The notes: generated from the letters alone by a model not told the origin. A stretch of DNA of 64,000 nt from Pseudopedobacter sp035496935 (GCA_035496935.1 DATJED010000015.1:1-64000); one strand, 5' to 3'. Shown: positions 25,729 through 35,760, numbered from the stretch's first letter. Program-made: numbers and translations.

Positions 25729-26993
25729 TGACTAGTGATAAAGAAATCATTTTTATTTTACCGCACTTTAACCTAAATACAACATCAAATTCGCGTTTTA
25801 AGAGTTTTATAGGAGCCTTTATAGAAAAAAAGTGGGAAGTTAAAATTGTGACCTTCCGTTTCCCAATTAAGCGAAATGTAGGTTTAGGTCACGAGTTTAG
25901 TTTAGAGCCCTTAGAACCTATTTTCGCTGCTAAATTGAACGCAATATCGCCAAATCTTAATTTTATAAAAAAATGTGCATTTTGGACGCTAAACAAATTC
26001 GATTCGAAGTATTGGAAAGTTTTTAATTGGTTTCATCAAGTAATTTATGGAACAGATATTTTTAGTCCCGGAAAGGTAGATCTTGGTAAACTAGGCTTAA
26101 ATAAGAGAAAGCAATATTTTGTGATGGCTTGTGGCGGCCCGTTTGGAATATACTCTTATGCAAACGAACTAGCAAAACAATTAGACGCGTCATTGATATT
26201 AGACTATAGAGATCCTTGGACCTACGGATATCCTCCTTTGGATGCGTCTTCTTTGGTTTATCGCATCAGTATTCTTTTTAACAGAAATAGAGAGTTTCGC
26301 TTTTTAGAAAATGCTAAATTGGTTATAACGGTATCTGATACGCTAAAAAAACTTTTTCCTTCGAAGTTTCATCATAAGATTAAGGTACTTGAGAATGGTA
26401 GCAACTTTAAAGTTGATGACGTGGTGAATTTAGCTCCCAAAACATTTAATATAGTGTATTTAGGAACCATCTATAAGGATCAACTCTTTGACATGACAAT
26501 TTTTAGAGTTTTAAGCGAATTTATTAAACATAAAAACTCTTCTGAAATTAAGCTTCAATTTATAGGCTCGTTAGGCAATAAACGATTAACTAGGATATTA
26601 AAGAAGTATCAGCTTACTAATAGCTCCGAAATTACCGGACGTTTGGGATTTGCTGAAGTGAAAGAATATTTAAATAACGCTTCGGTGTTTTTACAATTAA
26701 AATACGGTCAGAGAAGCGATATAATTACATCGAAACAGGCAGATTACTTGCTTTTTAGGAAGCCAATATTTTTGCCCATTTCCGATTATGGTGATTTGTA
26801 CAATAGTATTAAAGAAAATAATGCAGGTTTTATAGGTTCAAGTGTCGAAGACAATCTAGCTTTTTTAGAACTGTGCTGGGAGAAATTTAAAATAGGTGAA
26901 TTGCCGTCTAATGGCACAAATTCAAAACAATTTAAAAACGAAACCAGAAAGGAAATAGCTCACAAATTAGTTGAGCTGATCGATTCACTTTAA
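25728..26993 (+). CDS. Glycosyltransferase, GT4-like
   Basis: 421 residues, GT-B fold. IIFILPHFNLNTTSNSRFKS at the N-terminus and LDYRDPWTYGYPP (about 155-167) match GT4-like glycosyltransferases, where the RDPW stretch is conserved. The donor domain includes ITVSDTLKKLFP and IVYLGTIYKDQLFD. The gene overlaps the end of the Wzi/RemB-like gene by one base. It would add a repeat-unit sugar; specificity is not readable. The final donor-site EX7E motif is weak, so the family call is slightly less firm than for its neighbours. Confidence 0.78.
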   Translation: MTSDKEIIFILPHFNLNTTSNSRFKSFIGAFIEKKWEVKIVTFRFPIKRNVGLGHEFSLEPLEPIFAAKLNAISPNLNFIKKCAFWTLNKFDSKYWKVFNWFHQVIYGTDIFSPGKVDLGKLGLNKRKQYFVMACGGPFGIYSYANELAKQLDASLILDYRDPWTYGYPPLDASSLVYRISILFNRNREFRFLENAKLVITVSDTLKKLFPSKFHHKIKVLENGSNFKVDDVVNLAPKTFNIVYLGTIYKDQLFDMTIFRVLSEFIKHKNSSEIKLQFIGSLGNKRLTRILKKYQLTNSSEITGRLGFAEVKEYLNNASVFLQLKYGQRSDIITSKQADYLLFRKPIFLPISDYGDLYNSIKENNAGFIGSSVEDNLAFLELCWEKFKIGELPSNGTNSKQFKNETRKEIAHKLVELIDSL

Positions 26994-27000
26994 TGGAGCT

Positions 27001-28068
27001 ATGCGAATATATTTGGATGATTTAGTTTTCTCTTTACAAAAAATCGGAGGTATTTCGGTTTATTGGAGTTCATTTCTAGAAAAGGTTGACCGATCTGACT
27101 ATGAAGTGTGCCTGATAAGCGTCGGAGCGTCAGATAATATTTTATCTGGATTTAAATGGCATAAGAAAGTAGAATCTGATTTGAAAATTCCTGTAAGTTT
27201 GCTAAGGATTTTACCCCTATTAAAGAGACTGTCTCCAAAAAGTATTTTTCATTCTAGTTACCTAAGGGTAAGTTTACAGAGAAGTGTTTGCAACCTGGTT
27301 ACCGTTCATGATTTGGCGGCAGAAGATCGAATGATCAACGGAGTAAGAAGGTACTTAAAATTATGGCTACAGTCTTTCGCCATAAAGAAAGCTGATGGTA
27401 TAATTTGCGTTTCTGAAAGCACCAGAAGAAGCTTATTATCACATTATCCCAATTTAAAACAGGACCGGGTAAAAACTATTTATCACGGTTGCTCAAGCAA
27501 GTTTTCTCCTTCTGCTATAAAACACCCTACTGATCAAAAAATTTTGCTTTTTGTGGGCGGGCGGGGAGTTTACAAAAATTTCTCTGCCTGTATAGAGGTA
27601 ATGAAAATTTTGGAAGATTATCAGCTGGTCATGGTAGGAGGCGGAAAATTAAGCCTTTCTGAAAAAAGTCATATAGATATGCTTTTTCCAAGGAGATACA
27701 CACATTTTGAGCAATTAGATACAGTTTCGTTAAATACATACTACAATAAAGCACATTGTTTATTTTATCCTACAGTTTATGAAGGATTTGGGCTACCTAT
27801 ATTAGAAGCAATGAATGCAGGCTGCCCGGTTGTAAGCTCTAATATACCAGCGATAAGCGAGATTGCTCAAAACGCAGCTTTATTAGTTAACGACCCTAAA
27901 GACTACCTGGCTTTTGCGAAAGCTATAACTTCTCTTGAGGATGACAATGTTAGAGCGTCGTTGATAAACGAAGGTTTAAAAAGAGCAAAATGTTTTAGCC
28001 TTGAAAACCAGTTTACGGAAACTATGGTTTTTTATGAAAAAATTTATCGGGCAAAGTTTAATTTATAG
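27001..28068 (+). CDS. Glycosyltransferase, GT4 family (mannosyltransferase-like)
   Basis: 355 residues. LVTVHDLAAEDRM and ICVSESTRRSLLSHYP mark the acceptor domain. LFVGGRGVYKNFSACIEVM and YEGFGLPILEAMNAGCPVVS, with the EX7E pattern, mark the donor domain. This set is typical of WbaZ/MtfB-type GT4 enzymes, many of which use GDP-mannose; that donor is only a family tendency. It is the last gene of the polysaccharide locus and runs toward dxs, with 11 bases between the two stop codons and no obvious terminator between them. Confidence 0.87.
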   Translation: MRIYLDDLVFSLQKIGGISVYWSSFLEKVDRSDYEVCLISVGASDNILSGFKWHKKVESDLKIPVSLLRILPLLKRLSPKSIFHSSYLRVSLQRSVCNLVTVHDLAAEDRMINGVRRYLKLWLQSFAIKKADGIICVSESTRRSLLSHYPNLKQDRVKTIYHGCSSKFSPSAIKHPTDQKILLFVGGRGVYKNFSACIEVMKILEDYQLVMVGGGKLSLSEKSHIDMLFPRRYTHFEQLDTVSLNTYYNKAHCLFYPTVYEGFGLPILEAMNAGCPVVSSNIPAISEIAQNAALLVNDPKDYLAFAKAITSLEDDNVRASLINEGLKRAKCFSLENQFTETMVFYEKIYRAKFNL

Positions 28069-28079
28069 ACAGCTCTTCC

Positions 28080-30011
28080 CTAACCCACCATCCCTTTAGT
28101 TACCCTTGCCACCACCATTTGCTTTACTTCCCGGATAATAGCGTTGCTATCGTAGCCACACTCTGCCCAAAGTTCTTTTTGCTCGCCGTGTTCTACTATT
28201 TCATCCGGGATACCCAAACGCTTGATTTCGCCTTTGTAAAGGCAATCTGCTGCAAATTCAACCACGGCACTGCCAAATCCGCCAAGGATACAACCGTCTT
28301 CTACCGTGATGATTTTACTAAATTTGGAGAAAACCGTTTTCAGTAATTTTTGATCTATAGGCTTGGCAAAGCGCATATCGTAATGGGCGGGATGGTAGCC
28401 TTCGGCATTCAGCTCTAAACAAGCTTTAACTGCTTCGTTGCCAATATGTCCGATGCTCAAAATTGCAATATCCTCGCCATCGCTCACTTTACGCCCTGTT
28501 CCTACTGCAATTTCTTTAAACGGCCTTTGCCAATCTACCATTACACCTTTTCCTCTTGGATAACGGATAGAGAAAGGTCCGCCGTGGTTTTTTAGCTGAG
28601 CGGTGTACATCAAGTTCCGCAATTCTTCCTCATTCATTGGGGCAGAAACGATGATATTTGGAATACACCTTAAAAATGCGATATCGTAAGCTCCATGATG
28701 TGTTGCACCGTCGGCACCAACGATTCCTGCTCTATCCAGACAAAAAACTACCGGAAGTTTTTGAATGGCTACGTCATGCACTACTTGGTCAAAACCGCGT
28801 TGCATAAAGCTGGAATAAATGTTACAAAACGGAATTAAATCTTGTGTAGCCAAACCTGCTGAAAAGGTAACCGCATGTTGTTCGGCAATACCCACATCAA
28901 AAGCTCGGTTGGGCATCGCTTTCATCATAATGTTAAGCGAGCAACCCGAAGGCATTGCCGGGGTAACGCCCATGATTTTATTGTTCTGTTCCGCCAGTTC
29001 TACAATTGTATGTCCAAAAACATCCTGGTATTTTGGGGGTTGCGGTTTATCTAAAATTACTTTTTTGATTTCGCCTGTAATTTTATCAAAAAGCCCCGGC
29101 GCATGCCAAGTAGTTTGGTCTTTTTCTGCCAAAGCGTAGCCTTTACCTTTTACGGTAACACAATGCAACAATTTTGGACCTGGAATATGTTTTAAATCTT
29201 CTAAAACTTTTACCAATTGGTGAACATCATGACCATCTATTGGACCAAAATACCTGAATTTTAAGGACTCAAAAAGATTGCTTTTTTTCAGGATGGTTCC
29301 TTTGATACTCTTTTCAATCTTTTTAACAATTTCGTGAGCATTTGGTCCCAGTTCCGATATTTTCATCAGTACCGAGGAAACGTCGTCTCTGAACCGGTTA
29401 TAAGATTTGCTGGTGCTGATGCCGGTGAGATATTCTTTTAATGCCCCAACATTTGGGTCGATAGACATGCAGTTGTCATTTAAAATCACCAGAAGATTGC
29501 TGTTCTCGATTCCGGCGTGGTTTAAAGCTTCAAAAGCCATCCCGCCTGTCATGGAGCCGTCGCCAATAACTGCCACATGCTGACGGTCGGTTTCGCCTTT
29601 ATATTGCGATGCTACCGCCATTCCCAATGCGGCTGAAATTGAAGTGGAGGAATGTCCTACGCCAAACGTATCATATTCACTTTCGGCTCTTTTTGGAAAA
29701 CCGCTGATGCCTCCATGAATCCGGTTGGTATGAAAAACATTTCTCCTGCCGGTTAAAATTTTATGACCGTAGGCTTGATGGCCAACATCCCAGACCAGCT
29801 GATCATAAGGCGTATTTAAAACGTAATGCAATGCAACCGTAAGCTCAACAACGCCTAAACTTGCACCAAAATGCCCCCCGTTTACAGAAACTACATCAAT
29901 AATATATTGCCTTAGCTCTTTGCAAACCTCGTCCAACTGCTTTTCATTCAGTTTTCTTAAATCCGAAGGATAATTTATTGTTGATAAGAGCTCACCCGCC
30001 TGTACTTCCAT
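28080..30011 (-). CDS. dxs: 1-deoxy-D-xylulose-5-phosphate synthase
   Basis: 643 residues from the ATG at 30011. The frame is open for 20 more codons to 30071, but the protein from MEVQAGELLSTINYPSDLRKL matches the family start, so the inner ATG is chosen. The enzyme joins pyruvate and glyceraldehyde-3-phosphate to DXP, feeding isoprenoids, including undecaprenyl phosphate, and thiamine. GHFGASLGVVELTVAL, DVGHQAYGHKILTGR and the TPP motif VIGDGSMTGGMAFEALNHAG are present, as is GVTPAMPSGCSL of the pyrimidine-binding domain. It is convergent with the last glycosyltransferase gene and far from thiE, so it forms its own transcript. Confidence 0.95.
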   Translation of the reverse strand: MEVQAGELLSTINYPSDLRKLNEKQLDEVCKELRQYIIDVVSVNGGHFGASLGVVELTVALHYVLNTPYDQLVWDVGHQAYGHKILTGRRNVFHTNRIHGGISGFPKRAESEYDTFGVGHSSTSISAALGMAVASQYKGETDRQHVAVIGDGSMTGGMAFEALNHAGIENSNLLVILNDNCMSIDPNVGALKEYLTGISTSKSYNRFRDDVSSVLMKISELGPNAHEIVKKIEKSIKGTILKKSNLFESLKFRYFGPIDGHDVHQLVKVLEDLKHIPGPKLLHCVTVKGKGYALAEKDQTTWHAPGLFDKITGEIKKVILDKPQPPKYQDVFGHTIVELAEQNNKIMGVTPAMPSGCSLNIMMKAMPNRAFDVGIAEQHAVTFSAGLATQDLIPFCNIYSSFMQRGFDQVVHDVAIQKLPVVFCLDRAGIVGADGATHHGAYDIAFLRCIPNIIVSAPMNEEELRNLMYTAQLKNHGGPFSIRYPRGKGVMVDWQRPFKEIAVGTGRKVSDGEDIAILSIGHIGNEAVKACLELNAEGYHPAHYDMRFAKPIDQKLLKTVFSKFSKIITVEDGCILGGFGSAVVEFAADCLYKGEIKRLGIPDEIVEHGEQKELWAECGYDSNAIIREVKQMVVARVTKGMVG

Positions 30012-30141
30012 TTTTATTAGGGATGTTTTAACACTACAAAGTAATAAATTCTTTATTAAATAATCCGACAAATTAATGCAAATTATGTTTTATCTGATGC
30101 GACTTTATGGGTCGAAGAAGCATTGTGTTCTAAAAAAAACC

Positions 30142-30330
30142 TTACAATTGTTTCTTCTTGCCAAAGAAAAAGTAAACGATTGCGCCAAGCAAGGGCAACA
30201 GGATAACCACAGCAATCCACATCAGCTTTTCGCTTTGGTGTAATTTATTGTTTTCAAAAATATCTTTTACGGTTAAAACTGCAACCACTAAGGGGAAAAA
30301 GAATAAACCCATTAAAACAATTTTGCTCAT
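30142..30330 (-). CDS. Small PLDc_N-type membrane protein
   Basis: 62 residues with two hydrophobic helices (about 3-20 and 37-55) and a short basic tail, GKKKQL. The WIAVVILLPLLGAIVYFFFG segment matches the phospholipase D N-terminal (PLDc_N) domain found as a free small protein in many bacteria, with no established function. The gene lies between dxs and the ABC exporter. No other genes in the window resemble a partner. Confidence 0.7.
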   Translation of the reverse strand: MSKIVLMGLFFFPLVVAVLTVKDIFENNKLHQSEKLMWIAVVILLPLLGAIVYFFFGKKKQL

Positions 30331-30468
30331 ATTTTTATTTTTTTAGTGAAAAGTCCGAAGTTGGTTGACAAACGTCCAAAGCCGACGTGGCAACCTATAA
30401 GTTCGGCTTGACTACCGGACCAGAAAACTTCTAACGCTATCTTTCCGTCCTCTCTGCGGAACGCAGAC

Positions 30469-32211
30469 TTAAGTCCGTTCCCCAATCTGCTGTCGCCACA
30501 TGGCATAATACAAACCTTTTTCGGCAATCAGTTCTTCGTGTTTGCCCTGCTCCACAATGTTTCCCTTCTCCAATACAAATATTTTGTCTGCATGTAAAAT
30601 AGTGGACAAACGGTGGGCAATTAAAATAGTAATTCTGTCTGATTGCTCAGAGACATTTCGGATAGTTTCCGTAATTTCTTCTTCTGTAATAGAATCAAGT
30701 GCTGATGTTGCTTCATCAAAAACCAGGATGTTTGGTTTCCGCAATAAAGATCTTGCAATAGATAAACGCTGTTTTTCTCCTCCGGATACTTTTACACCGC
30801 CTTCGCCAATTACGGTATCCAATCCGTGTTCTGCCCGAGCTAATAGGCTGTCGCAAGCAGCTCTTCGTAAAACTTCCAAGCATTCCTCATCTGTAGCGCC
30901 CGGGCGTACAAAAAGCAAATTCTCTCTAATTGTTCCAGAAAAAAGTTGCGTGTCCTGCGTTACAAAACCAATCCGCTCTCGTAAATCATCCAAATCGATG
31001 GATAAACTATTAATTCCATTATAGTTGATTTCGCCAAACATCGGGGCGTATAAGCCAACTAAAAGTTTTACCAGCGTGGTTTTTCCCGAGCCAGACGGAC
31101 CAACAAAAGCAATAGTTTCGCCGTGTTTTACTTTAAAGTTTACGTCTGTTAAAGCGTTTTTGCTGGCGGTTAAGTGTTTAAAGCTAACATCCTTAAATTC
31201 CAGTTCTTTAATTATACCGGTGGCTTTAGGATTTGTCGGCTTAACTTCAACCGGGGTACTTAAAATTTTATCGAAGTTGTTTAATGAAGCTTCCGCCTCC
31301 CGGTAGGTTAAAATAATGTTTCCGAATTCCTGTAAAGGCCCAAAAAGGAAAAAAGAATAAAACAGGAAAGTGAAATACTGCCCTGCGGAAATGTCGTTTT
31401 TAAAAATCAGCAAAAGCAAAATTACCACCATACAGCTTCTTACGAAGTTTACGGTGGTGCCCTGTAAAAAGCTCATGCTACGCACATATTTCACCTTTTT
31501 TACTTCTAAATCTAAGATTTTATAGGTGGTATTATTCAGCCTTTTTATTTCTTGTGATGCTAAACCTAAACTTTTTACAAGCTCAATATTGCGTAATGAT
31601 TCTGTTGTTGAGCCCGCCAAAGAAGTGGTTTCGGCAACAATTTTCTTTTGGATGATTTTAATCTTTTTGCTTAAAAACCAGCTTACCAAAAAAATAAGCG
31701 GGATAGAGGCAAAATACACCAACGTTACCTTGTAGCTTACGGTTAATGAGTAAACGATCACGAAAACCATCCCTACCAAACTCGTGAAAATGATGTTTAT
31801 AAAAGAAAGGATAAACTTTTCAGAATCTAAACGAACTTTTTGCAGGATGCCCAATGTTTCGCCACTACGTTGGTCTTCAAAAGTTTGATAAGGTAATTTT
31901 AAGGAATGTTCCAACCCGTCGGCATACATTTGCGCACCTAATTTTTGTGTGGTAATGCTGGCGTAATAATCCTGAAAGTTTTTGGCTATTCTTGATACCA
32001 TGGCGGCACCAATAGCCAGTCCAATTAGTTTGAGGACACCATAAGTATATTCATGTTCGGTAAGTGAATCTTTTTTTTCAATAAACTCATCTACAATACG
32101 GCCGGTAATGTGCGGATCTACTAAAGAAAAACATTGATTGATGGCTGCAAAAAGCAATGCCAAGCCAATAAGGCCTTTATAGTTCTTTAAATATTCTTTT
32201 AAAATCTTCAT
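30469..32211 (-). CDS. ABC exporter, fused membrane and ATPase domains (MsbA-like)
   Basis: 580 residues from the ATG at 32211 (MKILKEYLKNYK); the frame extends 16 codons further upstream, but family proteins start here. Six membrane helices occupy about 15-310. The nucleotide-binding domain has Walker A GPSGSGKTTL, signature VSGGEKQR, Walker B ILVFDEATSALD and the switch His in AHRLST. Such half-size homodimeric exporters include MsbA (lipid A-core flippase) and many lipid or peptide exporters. Which substrate this one moves is unknown. It has no co-transcribed partner in close proximity. Confidence 0.87.
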   Translation of the reverse strand: MKILKEYLKNYKGLIGLALLFAAINQCFSLVDPHITGRIVDEFIEKKDSLTEHEYTYGVLKLIGLAIGAAMVSRIAKNFQDYYASITTQKLGAQMYADGLEHSLKLPYQTFEDQRSGETLGILQKVRLDSEKFILSFINIIFTSLVGMVFVIVYSLTVSYKVTLVYFASIPLIFLVSWFLSKKIKIIQKKIVAETTSLAGSTTESLRNIELVKSLGLASQEIKRLNNTTYKILDLEVKKVKYVRSMSFLQGTTVNFVRSCMVVILLLLIFKNDISAGQYFTFLFYSFFLFGPLQEFGNIILTYREAEASLNNFDKILSTPVEVKPTNPKATGIIKELEFKDVSFKHLTASKNALTDVNFKVKHGETIAFVGPSGSGKTTLVKLLVGLYAPMFGEINYNGINSLSIDLDDLRERIGFVTQDTQLFSGTIRENLLFVRPGATDEECLEVLRRAACDSLLARAEHGLDTVIGEGGVKVSGGEKQRLSIARSLLRKPNILVFDEATSALDSITEEEITETIRNVSEQSDRITILIAHRLSTILHADKIFVLEKGNIVEQGKHEELIAEKGLYYAMWRQQIGERT

Positions 32212-32289
32212 ATATTGATTAGGGGTATAAAAAACACAAAAGGGAATAAGTCTCAACACCTATTCCCTCGGTTATGTTTTATAAACCTG

Positions 32290-32853
32290 TTAAACGGTCA
32301 TTACGTCTTTTTCTTTAATTTCCGCAAGCTGGTCAATTTTAATGATGAATGCATCGGTCAGTTTTTGCACTTCGGCTTCACCAACTTTTATTTCATCTTC
32401 AGAAGCTCCATCGTTTTTTAATTTTTTGATGCCTTCGTTGGTGTTTTTTCTGATGTTTCTGATAGCGATACGCCCAGATTCCGCTTCTTCTTTAACCCGT
32501 TTAACCAAATCTCTTCTGCGTTCTTCTGTTAAAGGCGGAACGTTTAAACGGATAACGATTCCATCGTTTTGCGGATTTAATCCAATGTTTGCCTCCATAA
32601 TCCCTTTTTCAATTGGGCTAATCATCGATTTTTCCCAAGGCTGTACAACTATGGTACGGGCGTCTGGCGTATTTACGTTTGCAACTTGGGCGAGCGGAGT
32701 AGGTATCCCATAATAATCAACTACAATTCCGTCTAACATGGCTGGACTGGCTTTTCCTGCTCTAATTTTAAGAAACTCGGCATCGGTGTGGGCAACTGCT
32801 TTTTCCATTGATGTCTTTGCATCATCAAGCTCCATTTTTATAAATTCGTTCAT
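32290..32853 (-). CDS. frr: Ribosome recycling factor
   Basis: 187 residues, standard length. It splits the post-termination ribosome together with EF-G. HTDAEFLKIRAGKASPAML near the N-terminus, GIPTPLAQVANVNTPDART and RLNVPPLTEERRRDLVKR-type sequence are diagnostic. The gene follows pyrH at a distance of 106 bases in the same direction, the classical pyrH-frr order. The upstream rpsB-tsf pair often seen in other phyla is not present here. Confidence 0.97.
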   Translation of the reverse strand: MNEFIKMELDDAKTSMEKAVAHTDAEFLKIRAGKASPAMLDGIVVDYYGIPTPLAQVANVNTPDARTIVVQPWEKSMISPIEKGIMEANIGLNPQNDGIVIRLNVPPLTEERRRDLVKRVKEEAESGRIAIRNIRKNTNEGIKKLKNDGASEDEIKVGEAEVQKLTDAFIIKIDQLAEIKEKDVMTV

Positions 32854-32959
32854 GTTTTTATAAATTTATATATTATTTATAGTAATAAATTTTTAAAAAT
32901 TCATTACAGCTATCTTAGCTTTAGCATCTTAGCGTTTGGCTTTATGCCTTTCGCTTTTA

Positions 32960-33664
32960 TTATTTAACCAAGGTGCCAATTGCTTCGCCCTGCATTAACT
33001 TCATTAAGTTACCTTCTTTGTTCATATCAAAAACAATGATTGGTAGGCTATTTTCATCGCACAAGGTAAATGCGGTCATGTCCATAACGTTAAGTTCTCT
33101 GTCGTAAACTTCATCGAAACTTAAAGTATCAAACTTGGTGGCAAGGGCATCTTTTTCAGGGTCTGCAGTGTAAATTCCATCTACTCTTGTGCCTTTTAAT
33201 ACCACATCAGCCTTGATTTCAATCGCTCTTAAAGCGGCTGCAGAATCGGTTGTGAAATATGGATTTCCGGTTCCGGCTCCAAAAATAACTACACGGCCTT
33301 TTTCTAAGTGGCGCATTGCTCTGCGGCGAACGTAAGGCTCACAAATTTGCTCCATTTTAATAGCCGAAAGCAATCGGGTGTAAACTCCTAAAGTTTCTAA
33401 AGCATTTTGTAAAGCCATGGAATTGATTACCGTTGCCAACATTCCCATATAATCTGCTTGTGCCCTATCCATACCAGATTTTTCGGCACTCAAACCTCTA
33501 AAAATATTACCGCCCCCCACTACAATTGCCACCTCTACTCCTAATAATTGTATGGCCTTAATCTGTTGCGCATATTGTAGCACACGAGCATTGTCAATCC
33601 CGTAAGATTGTTCGCCCATTAACGATTCGCCACTTAGTTTTAAAAGGATTCTCTTGTACTTCAT
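32960..33664 (-). CDS. pyrH: UMP kinase
   Basis: 234 residues, amino acid kinase family. It phosphorylates UMP to UDP, feeding the UDP-sugar pools that the polysaccharide locus uses. LLKLSGESLMGEQSYGID at the N-terminus, VVGGGNIFRG and MDRAQADYMGMLATVINSMA are family signatures. VVIFGAGTGNPYFTTDSAAALRA is the nucleotide region; length and start are normal. Transcription probably starts from the box at 33765. Confidence 0.97.
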   Translation of the reverse strand: MKYKRILLKLSGESLMGEQSYGIDNARVLQYAQQIKAIQLLGVEVAIVVGGGNIFRGLSAEKSGMDRAQADYMGMLATVINSMALQNALETLGVYTRLLSAIKMEQICEPYVRRRAMRHLEKGRVVIFGAGTGNPYFTTDSAAALRAIEIKADVVLKGTRVDGIYTADPEKDALATKFDTLSFDEVYDRELNVMDMTAFTLCDENSLPIIVFDMNKEGNLMKLMQGEAIGTLVK

Positions 33665-33764
33665 ATTCTCAGCTAAAATTTTTGGATTCGATGAAATGTT
33701 TAGGCGCTCTTCTCATGTTGTTTAAGCTATAAATGCTTGTACATTTCAGTTTTGGGAATTTTGT

Positions 33765-33772
33765 CAAAAATA
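33765..33772 (-). promoter_or_regulatory. Candidate promoter box for pyrH-frr
   Basis: On the - strand the sequence reads TATTTTTG, an exact TAnnTTTG match, about 100 bases upstream of the pyrH start. No convincing -33 TTG is seen. Otherwise the 33665-33922 gap holds nothing that I recognise. Confidence 0.35.
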
Positions 33773-33922
33773 TGAAAATTATTGTTTGTTGCTAAATGAA
33801 TATGAATTTTAGATTTTTACTTTTTAGTGCTAGAGATCATATTTTCGGAAAATGTGTTTGACCGGTGCGGAATTTGAAATTTCAAGCTTTTGGTAGACCA
33901 ACAGCGCTGAAGTTTTTACATT

Positions 33923-34561
33923 TTACAGGCATTCGATATTGGTATGCTGATTTTTATGAGACAATAGCACATTATAATCGGTCAATAAATTTTCAACGGA
34001 CGGACAATCTGATTTTTTGTTTTCGATGCGTGTGGGATCAACATCTTCTTTAGTCGTTGAACTGATTTCGTATTGTTTCTGCAAGCATTTTTCCAGCTTT
34101 CCATTAACAAGATAGAATCTTTTTTCAGTCACCTTATCTATAGTGGCACCTTCAACCTTTGCGTTACCATCAAAAGCCCAAACGGTGATTTTTCGGAATA
34201 CAAAAAATGGTTGCCCATCTTTTATAAAGTACTGATCTTTCCCTTCGGTATGGCTGTACTCAGCATATATTTTTTCAACCAAAATAAGTTCGTTGTTTTT
34301 TCGATAGTAAGTTACTTTGCCCGATTTTTCTCCGGCGCAATTGTAGCTAAAAGACGAACTATCAACCGATTTTTGCCGAACTAATGAATCTATTGTTTGA
34401 TACGCTACGGGAATTTGCGCTAAAGTTTCAATTTTATTAACAGAACTTTTAGTTTCCGTTATTTTGCTGACTTTTTCTGTTTGGATTTCCTTTTTTGACG
34501 ATGTATTGCAAGAAAAAAGTACAGAACAAAAAATCCAGAAGTATAAAAGTTTATGTGTCAT
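33923..34561 (-). CDS. Lipoprotein of unknown function
   Basis: 212 residues from the ATG at 34561; the frame extends 8 codons upstream, but the chosen start gives a proper lipoprotein signal (MTHKLLYFWIFCSVLFSC, lipobox VLFSC, lipidated Cys18). After a Ser/Thr/Lys-rich linker, the mature part has segments such as KVTYYRKNNELILVEKIYAE and ITVWAFDGNAKVEG, suggestive of a small beta domain. I do not recognise a family. It lies between pyrH and the glutamine cyclotransferase gene, 73 bases from the latter, and may be a separate transcript. Confidence 0.65.
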   Translation of the reverse strand: MTHKLLYFWIFCSVLFSCNTSSKKEIQTEKVSKITETKSSVNKIETLAQIPVAYQTIDSLVRQKSVDSSSFSYNCAGEKSGKVTYYRKNNELILVEKIYAEYSHTEGKDQYFIKDGQPFFVFRKITVWAFDGNAKVEGATIDKVTEKRFYLVNGKLEKCLQKQYEISSTTKEDVDPTRIENKKSDCPSVENLLTDYNVLLSHKNQHTNIECL

Positions 34562-34634
34562 AAAAAAGCAACACACATTTATCATACCGTTGACCTTATA
34601 ATGCGGATTTTTAAGACGATTTAAATAATAAGCT

Positions 34635-35690
34635 TTAGTTTTTCACTACCTCAATCTGGAACATTTTATCCCATTTTTTACCGGTTACAAATAAACGTTT
34701 CCCAACCTTATCATAAGCTATGCCGTTTAAAACGTCCTGTTGCGGGTCTTCAACTTCTGCATGAGGCAAACCCATCATATTTATATACGCTTCTACAGCG
34801 CCAGTCTGCGGGTTAATAATGGCAATTAATTCTGAACCATAAATGTTTGCGTAAAGTTTTCCATCAATCCATTCTAACTCGTTCAACTGCGTAACCGGAC
34901 CTTTGTCATCGTAAACCTCAATACTTCCCTTCGGTAAATAAGTGTTCTTGTCCAGCTTATAAATGGTGTTACTTCCATCGGTATTGTAAATGGTTTCGCC
35001 ATCAAAAGTTAGTCCCCAACCTTCGGCAGCGTGGTTGTAAGGAAAAGTTTTTAATAATTTAAAAGTTGCCTTATCGTACTCGAAACCAACTTTCTCTTTA
35101 TAGGTTAATTGTATAATTTTATCGCCAATAACTGTAATTCCTTCCGCGAAATACTGTTTGTCGATGTCTTTTTGTTGTAATACCTTACCATTGAGACTTA
35201 CTCTTCGTAAGCTTGAGTGGCCATAATCTCCAGCGCTTTCGTAAAAAACACCATCGTGAAATTCCAGACCTTCCACATAAGAAGAGGTAGAATGCGGATA
35301 GGTATTAATAATTTTATAGCGATAATTTGCCGGCTTTATAGCGCTCACCAAAACAATGTTGCTGGTTACATCTTCTGCAACTCCGTTTCTGTAAACTTTC
35401 GCGGTAATTAAGCGGCTTCCGAGCGGAAGTCCGGCTGTTGTGGTGTTAAATTGGGCGGTATCTTTTTTAGCGCCAATTTTTATGGTATCAATAAGGTACT
35501 GAACCGAATCTACAGTACCTTCAGAGTAGTTCAGTTTTAAATTTAGCTCCTCGCCGGATTTAATAACTGCTCCTGTTTCGGGACTTAAAAAGTAAGAAGA
35601 TCCGCTGGTTTTAGGTTTGTCCTGATGGCAGGAAAACAAAAATATGCTGGAAGAAAAAATTGCGAGTAAGGTTAACTTTTTGAATGCCAT
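34635..35690 (-). CDS. Glutamine cyclotransferase-type lipoprotein
   Basis: 351 residues. Signal MAFKKLTLLAIFSSSIFLFSC with lipobox ending at Cys21. After an Ig-like segment (about 35-125), the C-terminal five-bladed propeller begins at YRYKIINTYPHSTSSYVEGL and includes EGWGLTFDGETIYNTDGS, ELEWIDGKLYANIYGS and NGIAYDKVGKRLFVTGKKW, all typical of the Glu_cyclase_2 family. It would convert N-terminal Gln to pyroglutamate on peptides or proteins at the cell surface. The gene follows hpt at 70 bases. Substrates are unknown; proteins exported by the T9SS often carry such modification, which is general knowledge and not shown here. Confidence 0.85.
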   Translation of the reverse strand: MAFKKLTLLAIFSSSIFLFSCHQDKPKTSGSSYFLSPETGAVIKSGEELNLKLNYSEGTVDSVQYLIDTIKIGAKKDTAQFNTTTAGLPLGSRLITAKVYRNGVAEDVTSNIVLVSAIKPANYRYKIINTYPHSTSSYVEGLEFHDGVFYESAGDYGHSSLRRVSLNGKVLQQKDIDKQYFAEGITVIGDKIIQLTYKEKVGFEYDKATFKLLKTFPYNHAAEGWGLTFDGETIYNTDGSNTIYKLDKNTYLPKGSIEVYDDKGPVTQLNELEWIDGKLYANIYGSELIAIINPQTGAVEAYINMMGLPHAEVEDPQQDVLNGIAYDKVGKRLFVTGKKWDKMFQIEVVKN

Positions 35691-35760
35691 CTGTTATATA
35701 ATAGTGATTTAGGCTAAATTAAAACAATTTTTAATATCCTAAACTTAAACCCGACGGATT

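Noticed and set aside
28119..29139. Antisense frames within dxs
   Set aside because: Opposite-strand shadows of a strongly conserved enzyme gene.
30012..30071. N-terminal 20-codon extension of Dxs
   Set aside because: Family members start at MEVQAGELLS-type residues; the extension is unlike any Dxs N-terminus.
30327..30527. 66-codon frame between the ABC exporter and the PLDc_N gene
   Set aside because: It overlaps the end of the ABC exporter in another frame and has no family or signal features.
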